In this document: positions 9,499-17,326 of the stretch, piece by piece | Layout of the letters: every line of letters begins with the position of its first letter | How positions within the stretch are numbered: the first letter of the stretch is position 1 | Source: Bacteriovoracaceae bacterium | GTDB lineage: Bacteria; Bdellovibrionota; Bacteriovoracia; Bacteriovoracales; Bacteriovoracaceae | DNA length: 64,000 bases | Reading direction: 5' to 3' | Assembly: GCA_016786485.1 (NCBI GenBank) | Contig: JAEUWD010000017.1 | Span: 1-64,000, forward strand | The notes under the pieces: model-generated | Database searches by the model: none | The model's input: only the letters and a program-made list of their open reading frames with translations | Told to the model about the DNA's origin: nothing | Made by a program: the position numbers and the translations under genes

Positions 9499-10074
9499 AT
9501 GATAAGACTAGTCGTAGGCCTCGGAAATCCAGGAGCACAGTATGAATTAACCAGACACAATGTGGCTTGGTTGGTGATGGATTCCATGAAGGAACTCGAT
9601 AATGCTAATTGGAAGAATAAATTCAAAGGTGAATATACTGAAATTGAACTCAAGGGTAATAAATGTGTCTTTCTTAAGCCACAGACTTTCATGAATCTTA
9701 GTGGTGAGAGTGTCCAGCCTTTATGTGCTTTCTATAAAATTACACCCAGTGAAATTTTAGTCGTGCATGATGAAGTTGATTTGCCTTTTGGGCAAGTCGG
9801 TTTTAAAAAGGGTGGAGGCTTAGCCGGTCACAATGGGTTAAAATCCATTGCACAACAGTTAGGTACGCAAGACTTTTTACGGCTCAGAGTGGGCGTTGGT
9901 CGACCGGTTCATGGCGAAGTGAAGAATTGGGTTTTAACCATTTTTCCGAAGTCAGAAGATCATCTTTTAGGTAAGGTGCTTCAAGGCTCGGCGGATGCGA
10001 TTGCTCATGCGATTGAGTTCGGCTTTGAAAAAGCCGCGAGTAAATTTAGTAAGAAAAACTTTTTAGAGGGATAA
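9499..10074 (+). CDS. pth: Peptidyl-tRNA hydrolase
   Basis: Pth recycles peptidyl-tRNA dropped from ribosomes by hydrolysing the ester bond. 191 aa, family length. The signature GLGNPGAQYELTRHN places the catalytic His at residue 20, as in the E. coli enzyme. PQTFMNLSG and the HDEVDLPFG...GGGLAGHNGLKS segment are also present. It lies between prs (1-nt gap) and ychF (3-nt gap), a common bacterial gene neighbourhood. Confidence 0.97.
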   Translation: MIRLVVGLGNPGAQYELTRHNVAWLVMDSMKELDNANWKNKFKGEYTEIELKGNKCVFLKPQTFMNLSGESVQPLCAFYKITPSEILVVHDEVDLPFGQVGFKKGGGLAGHNGLKSIAQQLGTQDFLRLRVGVGRPVHGEVKNWVLTIFPKSEDHLLGKVLQGSADAIAHAIEFGFEKAASKFSKKNFLEG

Positions 10075-10077
10075 ATT

Positions 10078-11187
10078 ATGGGATTACAGTGTGGTATCGT
10101 AGGTCTTCCAAACGTCGGAAAATCAACTATTTTTAAAGCAATTACTTCGGCGCCAGCTGAAGCAGCTAACTACCCGTTTTGTACCATTGAACCAAATTTA
10201 GGTATTGTTGCTGTCCCTGATAAACGTTTACAAAAAATTGCCGACCTTGTAGGCCCAGAAAAAACTATTCCTGCTATCGTCGAGTTTTTAGATATTGCAG
10301 GGCTTGTTAAAGGTGCCAGCAAGGGTGAAGGATTAGGTAATCAGTTTTTAGGCCATATTCGCTCTGTTGGTGCGATCGTGCACGTGGTTCGTTGTTTTGA
10401 AGATAACGATATCATTCACGTTCACGGCAAAGTAAATCCAGCCGACGATATTGAAACAATTAATATTGAATTGGCCCTAGCGGATCTTGAATCAGTTCAG
10501 AAAAAATTAAATGGTTTAGATAAACTTTTTAAATCGCAAGATAAGCAAGTCCAAACAAAAGCTAAAATTGCTCAACCAGTTTTACAAAACTTGGTGAAAG
10601 TTCTCGAGCAAGGTAAAGCAGCACGTACTATGCCAATGGATAAAGACGAGCGTGAAGCCATTGCTGATTTACAATTAATCACGATGAAGAAAATTCTTTA
10701 TGCGTGTAACGTGGATGAAGAGACAATTTTTAAAGATAATGAACATGTGCAAAAAGTGCGTGATATAGCTCAGAAAGATGGTGCGAAAGTAGTTAAGATA
10801 TGTGGAAAAATCGAATCAGAAATTTCGACCTTAGATACAGAAGCTGAGAAAAAAGAATTCCTCGATTCACTAGGAATCGAAGAATCTGGCTTAAGCCAAC
10901 TTATTACGGCCGGTTATGAACTCTTAGATTTAAGAACTTATTTTACCGCTGGTAAAAAAGAAGTACGCGCTTGGACATTTCACGCTGGTGCCAAAGCCCC
11001 GGAAGCCGCGGGTGTTATCCATAGTGATTTTGAAAAAGGGTTTATCCGCGCAGAAGTTTATCATTGTGATGACCTGTTCAACCTCGGCACTGAAGTTAAA
11101 GTTAAAGAAGCTGGAAAATTTAGGGTAGAAGGTAAGGAATACGTCGTAAAAGATGGCGATGTTATGCACTTTCGATTTAACGTCTAA
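10078..11187 (+). CDS. ychF: Ribosome-binding ATPase YchF (OLA1 family)
   Basis: 369 aa. P-loop GLPNVGKST is near residue 8, the Obg-like G3 motif DIAGLVKGASKGEGLG follows, and in place of the GTP-specificity NKxD there is NVDE, as expected for this ATP-preferring family. The TGS domain is at the C-terminus (LRTYFTAGKKEVRAWT to the end). It is the third gene of the prs-pth-ychF operon. Its 3' end overlaps the convergent transglycosylase gene by 11 bp. Confidence 0.96.
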   Translation: MGLQCGIVGLPNVGKSTIFKAITSAPAEAANYPFCTIEPNLGIVAVPDKRLQKIADLVGPEKTIPAIVEFLDIAGLVKGASKGEGLGNQFLGHIRSVGAIVHVVRCFEDNDIIHVHGKVNPADDIETINIELALADLESVQKKLNGLDKLFKSQDKQVQTKAKIAQPVLQNLVKVLEQGKAARTMPMDKDEREAIADLQLITMKKILYACNVDEETIFKDNEHVQKVRDIAQKDGAKVVKICGKIESEISTLDTEAEKKEFLDSLGIEESGLSQLITAGYELLDLRTYFTAGKKEVRAWTFHAGAKAPEAAGVIHSDFEKGFIRAEVYHCDDLFNLGTEVKVKEAGKFRVEGKEYVVKDGDVMHFRFNV

Positions 11188-13273
11188 AGCCTAACATAAT
11201 ATCGTAAATTTCATTCGGTTGAGATGAATCTACTGTTTTTAGATCTTCGTGCATTAATTTATAAAAGAAAATATTTCGGAAAATAAGTTTTACATACTTT
11301 CTCGTTTCTTCAAAGGGAACATTCTCAATATTATGGAGAATCGAATCTGATTTGAAATAATCCGCGCGCCATTTTGTTACGCGTGATTCACCGGCATTGT
11401 AGGCAGAAAGAGTGTAAACCAGGTTACCTTCGTATTTCTCATAGAGATACTGGAAGTAGCGGCTACCAATATTAATATTCGTTTCAGGATTATTTAAAGA
11501 AGCATCTTTAACTTTGCGTTCGATTGTTCTAGCGGTCGCCGGCATTAGTTGCATTAAACCGCGCGCACCCACTCGTGATTGTGCAAATGGATTGAAAGCC
11601 GATTCTTGTCGAATAAGCGATAAAAGGATAATGGGATCAACCGTTCCGCTGGCAATATTTCTGACAGTGGCAAAATACGGTTTGGGGAACAGAGCGTGTA
11701 AAACATTTTTTGAAAGTGAAAGATTTTTTCTTTCTAATTCTTCATAGATAATCTTGAAGCCAGCTACATAATTATTCTCACGACCCAAAACACTTGAAAC
11801 AATAATGGCGAGGTTGTTTCTAAGGTAATTTTCATCGTAATCAATTTCAGGATTTAAAACGGTCTTAGGATCAGATTCAACTAGTCCTAAATAATCTGAT
11901 TCAATAAAAGGTGCATAGTCGATTTGTCCCCATGCTTTAATGCGCTTAATACGTGATATCGCCAACGGACTTAATTCTTTTGGCGAAAGGATAATACCAC
12001 TCGCACTTAAGTTAACTTCAGTGACGTAAAAGTTTTCATTATTATTATTCAAGTTTTTAATTTGCTGAATATTTTTGGTCGCCATAATTCCGTAGTAACT
12101 TAACGGGTGATTGTGAATTAATTTTTTGAAATAACTTATCGCTGATGAGTTATCACCGGTTTTCATTAAGGTATAGGCAATCCAGAATTGAATCCGTGAA
12201 TCAAGATAATCAAAATTAGTTAATAAATCATGGGCGAGCATAAATTTATGAGCTTCACTAAAATTATGATCGTTTAAATATGTCCATAGATACTGAAAAA
12301 TAGCTTCGTCTTTCTGCTCACCGCGCGTATTAAGCATGACGTAGTTAAAAGCTAGTCGAGCTTCTTCATAACTGTTTCTACGCATAAAGTACCGACCGAC
12401 GGAAAGGACACTATTATACGCACTTTCTTCAGGTAGATAGCTTTTGTTGATTTCGACGAAATTTAAAATAGTATTAACTTCAGCTTTGAAATTCTTATTC
12501 GAAGTTTTATCTTCGTAGTTCCGGTAAATCGCATTCACCATATCTTTTAATTCAAGTTGGAAAATCTTTTTCGATTCGATACTCGCTAAACCCTTAAGTT
12601 GAATATAACGTGTTAATTCAGGGCCAATTTCAATTTTTTCTAAAAGTTCAGGTGTTGGAGTTAGATTCTTATTAATAATATGATTTCCAACTTCTTTTGA
12701 GAATTCATTAAAAGGAGCTTTGAAAGCTGAAAGCTTTGTCACAAAACGATAAAAGTGTTCGCTATTCGTTGAGTTTAAAAAATATTCAAGGTGGTCCAAA
12801 ATATATGAGTTTACATTTTTTGGGTAAAGCCCGTTGTTTTTAATATTGTTTGATGAAATATCGAGTGCTTGACGATGACATAAATGCATCAGGTGTGATT
12901 GCAATTTAACTTCTAATTTATCCTTGTGGGTCGGTTTTTCAATTTTTTCACAATATTCAAGAGCTTGTGCCACATTAGAAAAACTACCGATGACTTTTAT
13001 CGAATCAATCCAAGCATTAAAAGGTGCATACATTTTTGATTTACTAACTTTCTGCTCGAGATTGATCATGGCAGGCATGTGAATGCTTTGCACTTTTAAT
13101 TTTTTAAATGCTTCAACCAGATCGTGAGAAAGACTCACCTCAGTTTTACTCAATTCAAAAGCTTTGTTTTCGATCACGCTTTCGATCGGATAAAGCGCAG
13201 GTTGCAGTGTCACTACATTGCTGTCGATGGCTTGAACATTTGAGCTAAAAATTAACCAAAGAAATGTAAACAA
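11177..13273 (-). CDS. Soluble lytic murein transglycosylase (Slt70-like)
   Basis: 698 aa. The C-terminal SLT (GH23) domain has RQESAFNPFAQSRVGARG with catalytic Glu at about 557, then LMQLMPATA and AYNAGESRV. The long N-terminal part is helical and solenoid-like, as in the Slt70 superhelix. It cleaves the MurNAc-GlcNAc bond with 1,6-anhydro product formation. The start is TTG: AGGAGG lies 4 nt upstream, and only this start supplies the leader MFTFLWLIFSSNVQA. That leader unusually lacks a positive charge. An upstream in-frame TAA rules out longer forms with ATG. Confidence 0.92.
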   Translation of the reverse strand: MFTFLWLIFSSNVQAIDSNVVTLQPALYPIESVIENKAFELSKTEVSLSHDLVEAFKKLKVQSIHMPAMINLEQKVSKSKMYAPFNAWIDSIKVIGSFSNVAQALEYCEKIEKPTHKDKLEVKLQSHLMHLCHRQALDISSNNIKNNGLYPKNVNSYILDHLEYFLNSTNSEHFYRFVTKLSAFKAPFNEFSKEVGNHIINKNLTPTPELLEKIEIGPELTRYIQLKGLASIESKKIFQLELKDMVNAIYRNYEDKTSNKNFKAEVNTILNFVEINKSYLPEESAYNSVLSVGRYFMRRNSYEEARLAFNYVMLNTRGEQKDEAIFQYLWTYLNDHNFSEAHKFMLAHDLLTNFDYLDSRIQFWIAYTLMKTGDNSSAISYFKKLIHNHPLSYYGIMATKNIQQIKNLNNNNENFYVTEVNLSASGIILSPKELSPLAISRIKRIKAWGQIDYAPFIESDYLGLVESDPKTVLNPEIDYDENYLRNNLAIIVSSVLGRENNYVAGFKIIYEELERKNLSLSKNVLHALFPKPYFATVRNIASGTVDPIILLSLIRQESAFNPFAQSRVGARGLMQLMPATARTIERKVKDASLNNPETNINIGSRYFQYLYEKYEGNLVYTLSAYNAGESRVTKWRADYFKSDSILHNIENVPFEETRKYVKLIFRNIFFYKLMHEDLKTVDSSQPNEIYDIMLGFRR

Positions 13274-13361
13274 AAGGCCTCCTGTGCATGGGAGCTCTTC
13301 GGTAATATTTTAGCAAAATTTGAAAGGATATGATCAAAGGGAAAAATTAACTCTAAACAAG

Positions 13362-13934
13362 TTATATTTCTGGTTCAAAACGGTTTTTTACTTGGGTTAA
13401 ACGGGTAATAATTTCGTTGATAACGGGCTTTTTATCCTCGGGAACGATCAGCTCGATGTTCTTTAAATACGGTATAACTTCTTCTAGGTATTTGGTGTCT
13501 TCTAAGTGCTGATTTTTTAAAGCGGCAAGTGCGGCATTGTACTGCTCTTCAATTTCCATGAAATAATCACCCTTTCTAAACTTGATTGTTTCAGGCGGGT
13601 TTCCTTCAGCAATGTTACTCAGGTAATTTTTTAATTTATATAATGGTCCAGCAATTTTATGGCCAATAAAAATCATGACCATATAAATTCCGGCCAGGTA
13701 TAAAAACTCGTAAGAAAAAAGAATCCAGGTCAATGTTCCTAAAAGGGGATCGTATTTATTTTTTAAAGCAGGTACCGCATGGAAAAATTCCTCAAAAACA
13801 GTGATGATGGCAATAGGGTAAACCAAGTTAGAAACAAGAATGACCGAACAAACAATAAACGCCAAGCGCGTTTGAAATTTCGGATTAATTAAAAGAATTT
13901 TACGTTTGTAGCTCATACCCATTATCATACGCAC
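13362..13934 (-). CDS. Two-helix membrane protein with HAMP-like linker
   Basis: 190 aa. Two membrane segments (about residues 24-48 and 65-92) flank a periplasmic loop. A HAMP-like segment, GHKIAGPLYKLKNYLSNIAEGN, is followed by an acidic/helical cytoplasmic tail. There is no kinase, methyl-accepting or cyclase domain, so this is a stand-alone sensor stub, perhaps acting with a partner. The longest frame starts at GTG 13934; ATG 13916 (MSYKRK) is equally plausible because no good Shine-Dalgarno is seen. It is divergent from the Mrp gene. Confidence 0.75.
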   Translation of the reverse strand: MRMIMGMSYKRKILLINPKFQTRLAFIVCSVILVSNLVYPIAIITVFEEFFHAVPALKNKYDPLLGTLTWILFSYEFLYLAGIYMVMIFIGHKIAGPLYKLKNYLSNIAEGNPPETIKFRKGDYFMEIEEQYNAALAALKNQHLEDTKYLEEVIPYLKNIELIVPEDKKPVINEIITRLTQVKNRFEPEI

Positions 13935-14014
13935 TATTTTGAAATCTTACTAGGATGCTTTTTAATAACTGCTATTCCTGATAATTTTTGTTATATTTCC
14001 GTATGGAGAAAACT

Positions 14015-15193
14015 ATGATTGATAAAATTACCACGCTACTGGCCAATATAAAAAACCCGCACACCGGATTAACTCTTCGCGAAGAAAATCGCTGGCTTAA
14101 TTTCGAACTTAAAGATGAAAAATACTACATTAAGTATAAAAGAGACGGAATTGGTCCATTAGATAAACGAAAAATTGAAGAAGATATCTTAAGCGCGCTT
14201 CGTGAACATATCGAACCAGAAAAAATTTTAGTTCTTACCGTTTCAGAAAGATCAGAAGAAGTTTTTAAATCACTTAAGGCTGGCGAAACCAAAACGGAAA
14301 CCCCTGCAGCAGCTCCGGCCAAAGGTACTCAAGAGGCACAACTTAAAGTTGGTCACGGCACAGTGGGAAATAAACGAAAAATTGAAGGTGTTAAAAATAT
14401 TATCTGTGTTGCCTCTGGAAAAGGTGGCGTAGGTAAATCGACCGTCAGTGCGAACCTCGCTGTAACTTTAAATATGCTTGGGAAAAAAGTCGGTTTGATT
14501 GATGCCGATATTTATGGGCCCTCGCTACCGATGATTATGGGTAAACGTGGGGAAAAACCATTTTCAAATTCTGAGAAAAAAATCGTTCCACTGGAAGCTC
14601 ATGGTGTTAAATTTATGAGTTTTGGTTTTTTTATCGAAGAAAATGAGCCGGTCATTTGGCGAGGTCCGATGTTGGGTGGAGTTCTGAGCCAATTTCTTTT
14701 TGATGTAGCATGGGGAGAACTAGATTATTTAATTATCGACCTTCCACCAGGTACAGGTGATATGCAATTATCAATGGTGCAAAACGCTCATTTGACCGGA
14801 GCGATTGTGGTTTCAACTCCGCAAGACGTGGCACTCTTAGATGCGACCAAAGGCTTAGAAATGTTCCGCAAGGTCCAAGTTCCAATCATTGGAATGGTGG
14901 AAAATATGAGTACATTCATCTGTTCAAAATGCGGTACGGCCCATGATATTTTTGGCCACGGTGGTGTTGAAGTAGCCACGAAAAAACTTGGAGTTCCTTT
15001 TTTAGGTTCGATTCCATTAGAGTTAGAATTAAGAACGGCCAGTGATACAGGTCGCCCCTATATGGCCCAAAATCAGTATGAGAGCCGCGCCGTTTGGAAG
15101 TCCTTTATCCATTTGGCCAAATCGATGATTGAAGAAAATAACGAAACTACAGATAATAAGGCCAAGGGTCTTTTTAAACGGATATTTAGTTAA
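14015..15193 (+). CDS. Mrp/ApbC family iron-sulfur carrier ATPase
   Basis: 392 aa. The start is ATG 14015: GGAG lies 6 nt upstream, whereas the longer TTG frame lacks a site. A short N-terminal MIP18/DUF59-like domain and a Pro/Ala linker precede the deviant Walker A GKGGVGKST (about residue 135), DADIYGPSLPMIMG and DLPPGTGD. A CxxC (CSKC, about 303) may ligate a bridging Fe-S cluster. Family members bind and transfer [4Fe-4S] clusters. The stop overlaps the next start (TAATG), so the two are coupled. Confidence 0.94.
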   Translation: MIDKITTLLANIKNPHTGLTLREENRWLNFELKDEKYYIKYKRDGIGPLDKRKIEEDILSALREHIEPEKILVLTVSERSEEVFKSLKAGETKTETPAAAPAKGTQEAQLKVGHGTVGNKRKIEGVKNIICVASGKGGVGKSTVSANLAVTLNMLGKKVGLIDADIYGPSLPMIMGKRGEKPFSNSEKKIVPLEAHGVKFMSFGFFIEENEPVIWRGPMLGGVLSQFLFDVAWGELDYLIIDLPPGTGDMQLSMVQNAHLTGAIVVSTPQDVALLDATKGLEMFRKVQVPIIGMVENMSTFICSKCGTAHDIFGHGGVEVATKKLGVPFLGSIPLELELRTASDTGRPYMAQNQYESRAVWKSFIHLAKSMIEENNETTDNKAKGLFKRIFS

Positions 15194-15735
15194 TGGAATT
15201 ATCCCAATTTTTTGAATTACTTGATGAACAAGTGGTAGTGAAGTTCACTGGTCGAATTAATGTTCTCGATCAGATAACCAACCAACATTTTGGTCATATT
15301 TTTATTCAAGAAGGGGAGTTTGTTCATATTACTTATCGCCAACATATGGGTCAGAAAGCTTTTTATTATTTAAGTTTTGATTTGGATGAAAAAAAACGTC
15401 TAAAAATTGTGATTGAGCCTGAGCTTTTAGGCGAGGTTCAGCGTAATTTACACTATCCTTATGCCCAACTCAAAAGCAAAGTGGCTGAGGCGCTTCAGCG
15501 TTTTCGCATTTCCAAAAAAGGTCGCCCACCTGAGCATATAAAGCTGATGCTGATGCCGGAGTTCATTCATAAAGGTACTGAGATTAGCTCTACGGAGTTT
15601 GACACTATGTGTGTAGTTTCAGACTTTAATTTGGTCCGCGATATCTATGAAAATACGAATCTATTGGATTTTGAAGTCACCGACGCGCTAGTTTCTTTGA
15701 GACAAAAGGGTGCAATTAAGGTTATAAAACCCTAA
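15193..15735 (+). CDS. DUF4388/PATAN-like domain protein
   Basis: 180 aa, no signal peptide. The N-terminal half (GHIFIQEGEFVHITYRQ, MGQKAFYYLSF) resembles the DUF4388/PATAN fold found in delta-proteobacterial regulators. The C-terminal half resembles a winged helix (LVRDIYENTNLLDFEVTDAL). The TAATG overlap with mrp implies coupling. It may be a small signalling adaptor. The domain match is from memory of the family pattern, so treat it as tentative. Confidence 0.72.
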   Translation: MELSQFFELLDEQVVVKFTGRINVLDQITNQHFGHIFIQEGEFVHITYRQHMGQKAFYYLSFDLDEKKRLKIVIEPELLGEVQRNLHYPYAQLKSKVAEALQRFRISKKGRPPEHIKLMLMPEFIHKGTEISSTEFDTMCVVSDFNLVRDIYENTNLLDFEVTDALVSLRQKGAIKVIKP

Positions 15736-15758
15736 TAAAAAGTAACAGGAGCTTAAGC

Positions 15759-15950
15759 ATGAAAACACAAAAACATAATGAAGGTGAGCTAAAAGACTTA
15801 AACGTCAAAATAGAAAAAAATCTGGTCGAAAGTTTAGATATCATGTCAAAAAATAGTGGTTTACCTGTCGCTGATATTGTTGCGATAGCGGTTAAGCGCT
15901 TTCGTTCAAGTCACGCTGATTATATGGGAATTCTTCCGAAGTCTGAATAG
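15759..15950 (+). CDS. Small ribbon-helix-helix-like protein
   Basis: 63 aa. AGGAG lies 9 nt before the ATG. The middle reads as a ribbon-helix-helix fold: strand LNVKI, helix EKNLVESLDIMSKNSG, turn LPVADI and helix VAIAVKRFRSS. It could bind DNA as a dimer or be an antitoxin-like element, but no toxin partner is adjacent. It is the last gene of the mrp operon. Its stop is one base from the convergent amidotransferase stop. Confidence 0.65.
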   Translation: MKTQKHNEGELKDLNVKIEKNLVESLDIMSKNSGLPVADIVAIAVKRFRSSHADYMGILPKSE

Positions 15951-15951
15951 T

Positions 15952-16848
15952 TTAAGCAGCTGCTTTCGCAGGAGCAACTTCTTTTAACGTTTTGTAATCA
16001 ACGACAGATACATTCTGTTTATCATCAACAATCAAGAAGTGATTGGTTGGAACTTCTTTCCAATCTTTTTTAATATTCGTTAATTTTTCAGAAACGATCA
16101 GCACAGAGTGCTCATCTTTTTTTGTGATGTCACGCATACGGCAAACACCGTCGGAACATTCATAACGTGAACCCTCTGAGAAGTAGAGTGTTGATGCTGC
16201 TTCTGAGGTATCGGTAATGTATCGAAGAGCGATCAATCGATGACCGTCTGATAAAACGATATTAATATAATCATTTGAAGTTACGCCAAATTCTTTTTTC
16301 ATTTCGACAATTTCGTCAATGGTTTGTTTTAAAACTTCCACCATTTGAGTGGCGGTTGGATTGTTTTTATATTTTTGGTGTAAATTATGAATGAAGAGAG
16401 CAAAAATATGTTCACTATCAGTTGAACCTCTAACCCAATTATAAACTTCATCTGATAATTTTCGCTTAAGATAACGTTTGATTGTTTGAAAATCATCAAC
16501 AGAACCGTTATGCATAAACAGAAAGTTTTTGTATTGAAATGGGTGGCAATTTGCTTCCGATACTTCGCCAACATTAGCGGCACGGACGTGAGCAAAAAAA
16601 CAATTAGATAAAATTTTCTTCGAAAGCGAGGTTAGATTTCTATCATTCCAAGCTGGTCGAATTGAAGTGTACAAAGCTGGTTCATTATCCAGGCTATGTT
16701 CATACCAACCAATACCAAATCCATCACCGTTGAGTGGTTCTTCTGCTTCATTGGCCGCAATACTTTGCTTTATAAGCGAATTTTTTGGCCCATACAGTAA
16801 ATCATACATTAATAATGGTTTACCGCTGTAAGCAAGAAATCGGCACAT
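15952..16848 (-). CDS. Class II glutamine amidotransferase (YafJ-like)
   Basis: 298 aa. MCRFLAYSG places the N-terminal nucleophile Cys at position 2, exposed after Met removal. HVRAANVG, NCHPF and HNGSVDDF are the Ntn-hydrolase glutaminase motifs. There is no synthase domain, so this is a stand-alone GATase of the YafJ/Egt-C-like type that hydrolyses gamma-glutamyl amides; the substrate is unknown. AGGAGC precedes the ATG. A good sigma-28-type promoter lies at 16885-16911, which would tie this metabolic-looking gene to motility or attack phase. Confidence 0.9.
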   Translation of the reverse strand: MCRFLAYSGKPLLMYDLLYGPKNSLIKQSIAANEAEEPLNGDGFGIGWYEHSLDNEPALYTSIRPAWNDRNLTSLSKKILSNCFFAHVRAANVGEVSEANCHPFQYKNFLFMHNGSVDDFQTIKRYLKRKLSDEVYNWVRGSTDSEHIFALFIHNLHQKYKNNPTATQMVEVLKQTIDEIVEMKKEFGVTSNDYINIVLSDGHRLIALRYITDTSEAASTLYFSEGSRYECSDGVCRMRDITKKDEHSVLIVSEKLTNIKKDWKEVPTNHFLIVDDKQNVSVVDYKTLKEVAPAKAAA

Positions 16849-16884
16849 ATTCAGCTCCTATCCAGATTTAGTATCCTACTAATC

Positions 16885-16911
16885 TTATCGGTTAATTAGG
16901 CTTAGACTTGA
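16885..16911 (-). promoter_or_regulatory. Sigma-28 (FliA)-type promoter
   Basis: Read on the minus strand: TCAAGTCT, exactly 11 bp, then ACCGATAA. This is 6/8 and 7/8 against TAAAGTTT-N11-GCCGATAA. Predicted start of transcription is near 16878, giving a leader of about 30 nt for the amidotransferase. Confidence 0.6.
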
Positions 16912-16970
16912 GCCCCCTTTTATCTTGTGTTTTCCACGAGATGGCCTTAATTTTATTATAGGCAAGAAAT

Positions 16971-17273
16971 ATGACTTACTTACGTTTAATTTCATTGATT
17001 GTTCTCTCGTTTTACATCGCGGTCAATGTCACGATAAAAACACGCGTTCACACCGTCGTAAAAACCAATTTTATTATCGAAAAAACGATTAAACCTATAG
17101 ATGCTAAGGCCACATCAGCAGCAGAGGAAAATGCAGAAGTCATAGAATATTTTGAAAATTTCGATGGATTAGTTAGTCTTCACAAAAGCCTCGATCAGTT
17201 GCTGTACTGGAACTACGTTAAAACCTACAAACTCTATCTCATTCACGGAATAGGTAACGGTCCACCAGCTTAA
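16971..17273 (+). CDS. Small secreted or membrane-anchored protein
   Basis: 100 aa. A hydrophobic N-terminus (LRLISLIVLSFYIAVNV) acts as signal peptide or anchor, followed by a short soluble part ending in GNGPPA. No family is recognised. It sits 53 bp upstream of dabA on the same strand and might be part of the same transcript. Nothing in the sequence gives a function. Confidence 0.55.
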   Translation: MTYLRLISLIVLSFYIAVNVTIKTRVHTVVKTNFIIEKTIKPIDAKATSAAEENAEVIEYFENFDGLVSLHKSLDQLLYWNYVKTYKLYLIHGIGNGPPA

Positions 17274-17285
17274 CTTCCAATTTTA

Positions 17286-17304
17286 GTTTAAATTAATATT
17301 AAAC
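17286..17304. promoter_or_regulatory. Inverted repeat upstream of dabA
   Basis: GTTTAA and TTAAAC are separated by 7 bp, 22 bp before the dabA start. The geometry is reminiscent of LysR-type operators (such regulators control carbon-uptake genes in autotrophs). The site is very AT-rich and could be chance. Confidence 0.25.
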
Positions 17305-17326
17305 CTTGAAGAAAATGGAAGTTGAT

